From Symsagittifera roscoffensis (Eukaryota; Xenacoelomorpha; Acoela; Convolutidae): a stretch of DNA of 64,000 nucleotides. The notes beneath the pieces are model-generated. The model ran no database searches. It saw only the letters and a program-made list of their open reading frames with translations, and was not told the DNA's origin. Shown here piece by piece: positions 60,150-64,000 of the stretch; position 1 is the stretch's first letter; each line of letters starts with the position of its first letter. Position numbers and translations under genes: made by a program. Location of the stretch: assembly GCF_963678635.1 (NCBI RefSeq), contig NC_087063.1:76035617-76099616 (forward strand). Direction: 5' to 3'.

Positions 60150-62790
60150 TCATGGTCTGAGCCAAGACTCCTCCACTTGGGCCTCATATGTCTTTCCTGA
60201 CACGCGTCTGAATATTTTTATCTTTTTCTCAACCTCTGCTGAGTGCAAAACACAAAATGCGGCTTCTGTTCTGACAGGAGATGGCGTCGGTGTCAGAGAC
60301 ACGAATATCAAAAGACGCTCCTCCCTGTCTAACATAAACTCCACGACAAAACAAATCTGCAATTAATGCGGGTGTCTCAACTTGCGGATTGTATTCTCTA
60401 ATAACAGGCTCTCTCTGTACATCCTTCCACACTAAAGAAGCTAAGTCGCCTACAGCATCCCTAATCTCATTGTGCCGTAAACTTAAGAGACCAGCTTTTT
60501 TGCACGCTAACTTATGCCGTAGGGTGAATGGTGACTGGCAACCATCACAAAAAAAGGCGAAGCGATCAAGTTTTTGTTATACCGGACACTCAATGCATCC
60601 CGAAACTCCACTTCCGAAAGATCAAAGTTTTCTGCAGCAATCGGTAACGCTGTCAGCCAAGCGGACAAGCTTCCTTCATCGATTCTTTTTACTGCGCGAA
60701 CTTGGTCTGCTGGTAGCTCATTCAATAACTCCTCAACAACTCTTCATGTTTTTCTTCCATTATTCGATGATGTTTTTTCCGCGATCGAGACATTTGCTTT
60801 CTGTGGTCTTCATGGGAAAAACCGTGCTGATCAACAATAGCATCATAAAGAACTGTAACTGCTTCCCGTGACGTGTTGTAAGACTCATCAGCGAAACTGG
60901 TTGGGTTAGACACTCCAAGACCACCCTTTCTTGCTGGCAAACAAAAGAGACGTCTCTCCATTGATGAAATTGACGAAGTTCCAAGTATCGCAGGTAAAAA
61001 TTTCTCCATCAGAAAAGTTCTCTAGCGGTTGAAAAAGCTGACTAGAGCCACCCATAACACGATGGGAAAAATTCCATTCCGCATGTAGGAATTTAGTCAG
61101 TCCTGATAAAGCTCATTGTGGTTCTGTTTTTACCACAAAAGAAAGTTTCTCAATTTTGTCTACCCATTCAAGTTATTTCTTTTTCAGGTAGATGTCCTTC
61201 TCATTTCTGTCTCCAATGAAACCGCCCAAAAACCTCTTCCCTTCCACTATAGTAATCGAGTACTTGTCAAATATGTGATGCGCTTCTTCAGCATATTGTT
61301 TATCGACAACCAGAAAACTTTTGGAAGGCTCTGGAAAGTAACCGAAGGCCGGACCTTCCTCAATCAAAGTTTTGAGCCATATCTCCAATTTCTTGAGTTT
61401 TGCTATGGCCGCAGAATCACAAAAACTTTGTAACACTTTGTTCGGATCCTTTAACTTCCGAATCAGGGGAAGAAGTGAAACACCATAGACGAACATTGCC
61501 AGTGGGTCGCCCTGTGTTGTTCCTTCCCTACTGTATATCACTTCATCGGCGCCAGCAACGAAAAGCGACGCGAAGCCTCTGTAAGTATTGAAGAGAAATC
61601 TAGAACATCTAGGCCACAATATTCGAGCATTCCACAACGCTGTTTCACGATTGAGCGAGTTGAAAGCATTTGATGCATTCATCACCAGCATGCCACAGCC
61701 ATCTTTGTTGTTGTCATCAGAAACATCAGAGAGCGCATGAGTTGCACCTTCAACGCCAGCTTTCAGCCCACAAGCTAATTGATCAGTCGAACTTGTTTCT
61801 TCAAGGTCAATTTTTGTGAACTCAGCCACACTTTTGCAAATTATTCTCCGTAGACATTTGCCTATGCCAATAGGTTGCACGCCAGGACATTTATCAAGCG
61901 CTATCAATCTTCCAGAAACCAGTGCTCGCACTTTCGACCATGGTAAAATTTGATTGCACATATTTGCGGCGAGAGTTGCAACTTCGTCTCTCAAGTGTGA
62001 ACTGTGAGCCGCATGACGTAATAAAACCGTCTGCCAATGCTCAGAATCTGTTCCCGAAGCTCCCGAACTGCCCTGCAAAGAATGTGTCGTCTTTTCAATG
62101 GAAGCAGAACTGATTATAACATCTTCAAAGTCGGGTAAAACTGTCACCTGCAATCGCGAAGAGAGATTTGACTTGTGTGGCTCTGGATGCTTTGACTTCA
62201 AAGTCTCTAAAACGGTCACACCTTTCTTAACCTCTTGCATCGGATCAAGCAGACCCCCGCTGGCTCTCTCCGAGAGCCAACGCAAAGCACTTCTCACTTT
62301 GCTTTTCATCTTTATTGAAGCAAACACTTTCGAGACATGTTTGTCGTCCAAATTATCTTGATTTATATGTTTCTTTTTGCCACATCTCACTGCTTCCGCC
62401 AACAACTTGTCGAATTTGTTTTCCTTCCAGTCTTCAATGCGCCGTCCAATAAGTGTTCGAATGTCCTTTGATGTTTTGATCATTGGATCTGTTTGTAACA
62501 AAACACGACTCATCACCAGAACTCTTTCTGAAGTGGAATCAGCAGTGGTAGAAAAAAAGCTTCAGTTCATGTGTCAGGAGGTCCACGTACTTCCTACCTA
62601 TGTTATCATTAGGCAAAGTATATAGTATTTTTGGCAACTGTACACTTTTCACCCATCTTTCAGTCCAAATCGAATGATCAAGACAAGTTGATTTGTCAAG
62701 TGACGCACCGAATGCTTCCATCATTATGTCTTCCATCGTCATGGCTTTCAAGATTCGGATCAGTTTCTGGTAGCACATCTTCTATTTGCA
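60150..62790 (-). pseudogene. RT plus restriction-like endonuclease retroelement, decayed
   Basis: On the minus strand, 62,778-62,539 gives the N-terminal region, 62,516-61,173 the RT, 61,009-60,722 the post-RT domain and 60,725-60,150 the C-terminus. The RT has RLIALDKCPGVQPIGIGK, NAFNSLNR and EGTTQGDPLAM, but motif A reads MNASNAF (Asn280 for Asp, 61,677-61,679) and motif C reads FCDSAA (Ser368 for the second Asp). The C-terminus has a CX2CX7HX3C knuckle (in a shifted frame near 60,500-60,550), RHNEIRDAV, then ADLFCRGV and ASFDIRVSD. These fit the CCHC-plus-endonuclease end of RLE-type non-LTR elements. Stops at 61,173 and about 61,110 and several frameshifts (one at a T-run near 60,555) confirm a dead copy. 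The clade assignment is tentative. Confidence 0.8.
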
Positions 62791-62989
62791 GGTCTTGCAT
62801 GGCTTGAGTTAATCCTGTGCGGCCATTGCTTGTCGGTGTAACATTAACGCGGTCATTGTTATCTTGTGATATAACAAGTCTTCCAATTCAAACCCGCTGG
62901 TATTGGAAACACTGAGCTGCGAATCAGAATTATACCCCAGATAAATAGGTGGTTTGATAATTCTCTGAGTCCGCCTCATGATATCACGA

Positions 62990-63235
62990 GAGTTCCTCGA
63001 ACCAAACTCGAACTCTTCCCGAGCACGGGCCACTCTGCTCCAGAAACGAGCTCCTCTCCAAACACGAGTTCCAAGCACTGGCTCTGTACCAAACACACAC
63101 GAGCTCCAAGCACCGGCTCTGCATCCAACACGAGCACCAATCCACTAATAAGCTGTACTCCGAACACGTGCTCTGCTCCAAAATCACGAGCTCAGCTCCA
63201 AACACGAGCTCTGATTCAAATACAAGCACTGCTTG
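62990..63235 (-). repeat. degenerate tandem array of CTCCAAACACGAGCTC-like units
   Basis: About ten imperfect units of 20-30 bases with ACACGAGCTC and CCAAGCACYGGCTCTG words lie just upstream (minus strand) of the dead retroelement. It could be its 5' leader or an independent minisatellite. Confidence 0.65.
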
Positions 63236-63456
63236 AGATAAAATATCCGCTCATTTGTCGATGTTGCAGTGGTTGTTGTTTTTTTTCTTGCTTAACAAGA
63301 CACGTGCACAACGTGCCTATTGATCTAATTTTTATTTGAACCAAAAATTCAATTTGAAAAAAAAAATTGAAAAAAATTTTCCACGTGACGTTGATTTTGT
63401 CGATTAACAATTTATTAATTATAATTGTAGTGACGTAGTTGGTTGCAGTTACTATC

Positions 63457-63943
63457 AAAGGTAATGAACGTAGTGAAGACTCTTGTATAGGTCTTGCTGA
63501 TTTTTTTTCGTTTTTTTTTTTCAGGAAAAGTCTTAAAAGTCTCTAACAATTACAGATGTGCGTTCATACTTATTGATGCATTTCTGACTGCACTTAAGTG
63601 TATATGCGTTTTTTGAGTTCATTTGAAATTCACCTGCTGAAACTGACGTAAATAGCACACTTCAAATACGAAAGTGGATTTGACGCAAGAAAAATGTGAA
63701 CGATTTCTAGTTTCGAAAGTGGAATTTATTTTTTAGATTTCCAGCGGAATGAAAACTTTACATGTTGATCCAGTTTTCTCAAATTGAAATAATGTTATCA
63801 AAAAAGCGCCAATCGTAAATCTTTAATCGTTCTAAATATTCAAAGAGCTTAAAGGGCATTTTTTTTCTTTGAAGTTGAAAAATTGAGCTTTTTTCAACAA
63901 AGTCAGTGTTTTTTTGATGTTTACTTGCGTTCATTACCTTTTT
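63457..63943 (+). repeat. family A repeat copy 13 with altered but matching termini
   Basis: Left AAAGGTAATGAACG and right CGTTCATTACCTTT are perfect inverted repeats, while other copies have AAGAGTCRATGAACG. Both ends changed together. It contains TTTTTTTTTCAGGAAAAG, CTAGTTTCGAAAGTGG and GATCCAGTTTTCTCAAATTG. Confidence 0.8.
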
Positions 63944-64000
63944 GTTTCTACTACTTTGTTTCGTACTTTTAGTTTTACTTTTTAAGAATAACAAAATAAC

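Noticed and set aside
62809-63229. Minus-strand ORFs of 63-95 codons with repeated LELV/EPVLG words
   Set aside because: Translation of the degenerate tandem array; not counted as a gene.
1-64000. CRISPR arrays, bacterial operons, rRNA genes
   Set aside because: None of the expected repeat-spacer or rRNA signatures are present; the sequence is eukaryotic with spliceosomal introns.

Overview
The window looks like genomic DNA of an invertebrate metazoan. It carries one ordinary host gene with 18 GT-AG exons and large AT-rich introns, surrounded by and filled with transposable elements of animal type (Ty3/gypsy, LINEs of two kinds, tRNA-derived SINEs, DNA-transposon derivatives). I cannot name the species. 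No bacterial operon structure, rRNA, functional tRNA gene or CRISPR array was seen.

Region 1 (1-25.7 kb) is retroelement DNA, less AT-rich than the rest and almost wall-to-wall coding on the plus strand. A degenerate Ty3/gypsy copy (element 1, 1-4,130) stops abruptly inside RNase H at a 14-bp minisatellite (4,132-4,400). A related, much better preserved copy (element 2) starts at 4,683 with gag, two CCHC knuckles and an aspartic protease. Its RT is next, with the motif A catalytic Asp changed to Ala, and is split by a 1.5-kb insertion. A long RNase H-integrase polyprotein follows to 14,544. Directly downstream and in the same orientation lie accessory genes: a macro-domain-like protein, a coiled-coil protein with an apparently catalytic SGNH/GDSL hydrolase domain, a 930-aa protein with what looks like a second, altered SGNH-like fold, and four further unrecognised ORFs ending at 24,392. 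Several of these ORFs are in one frame and separated only by single UGA codons. This roughly 20-kb retroelement-plus-cargo arrangement is the strongest candidate for an undescribed system here.

Region 2 (25.7-28.2 kb) holds a 5'-truncated LINE 3' end (RT with FADD, two stops, one frameshift) and the presumed 5' flank of the host gene.

Region 3 (28,201-55,971) is a complete secretory-pathway Ca2+/Mn2+-ATPase gene (SPCA, ATP2C1 orthologue). All 18 exons join in phase to 921 codons, and the phosphorylation, hinge and ion-binding residues fall at or within one residue of the human SPCA1 positions. Its introns are repeat storage: at least a dozen copies of a short family with terminal inverted repeats (family A), four copies of a tRNA-Arg-like SINE (family S), a third family (C), and nested insertions, including a hAT-like MITE with an 8-bp target duplication.

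Region 4 (56-64 kb) contains the gene's 3' flank, a young-looking Tc1/mariner-type foldback element (57,723-58,454, TA duplication), more family A copies, and a dead RT/restriction-like-endonuclease retroelement on the minus strand (about 60,150-62,790) with a degenerate tandem array beside it.
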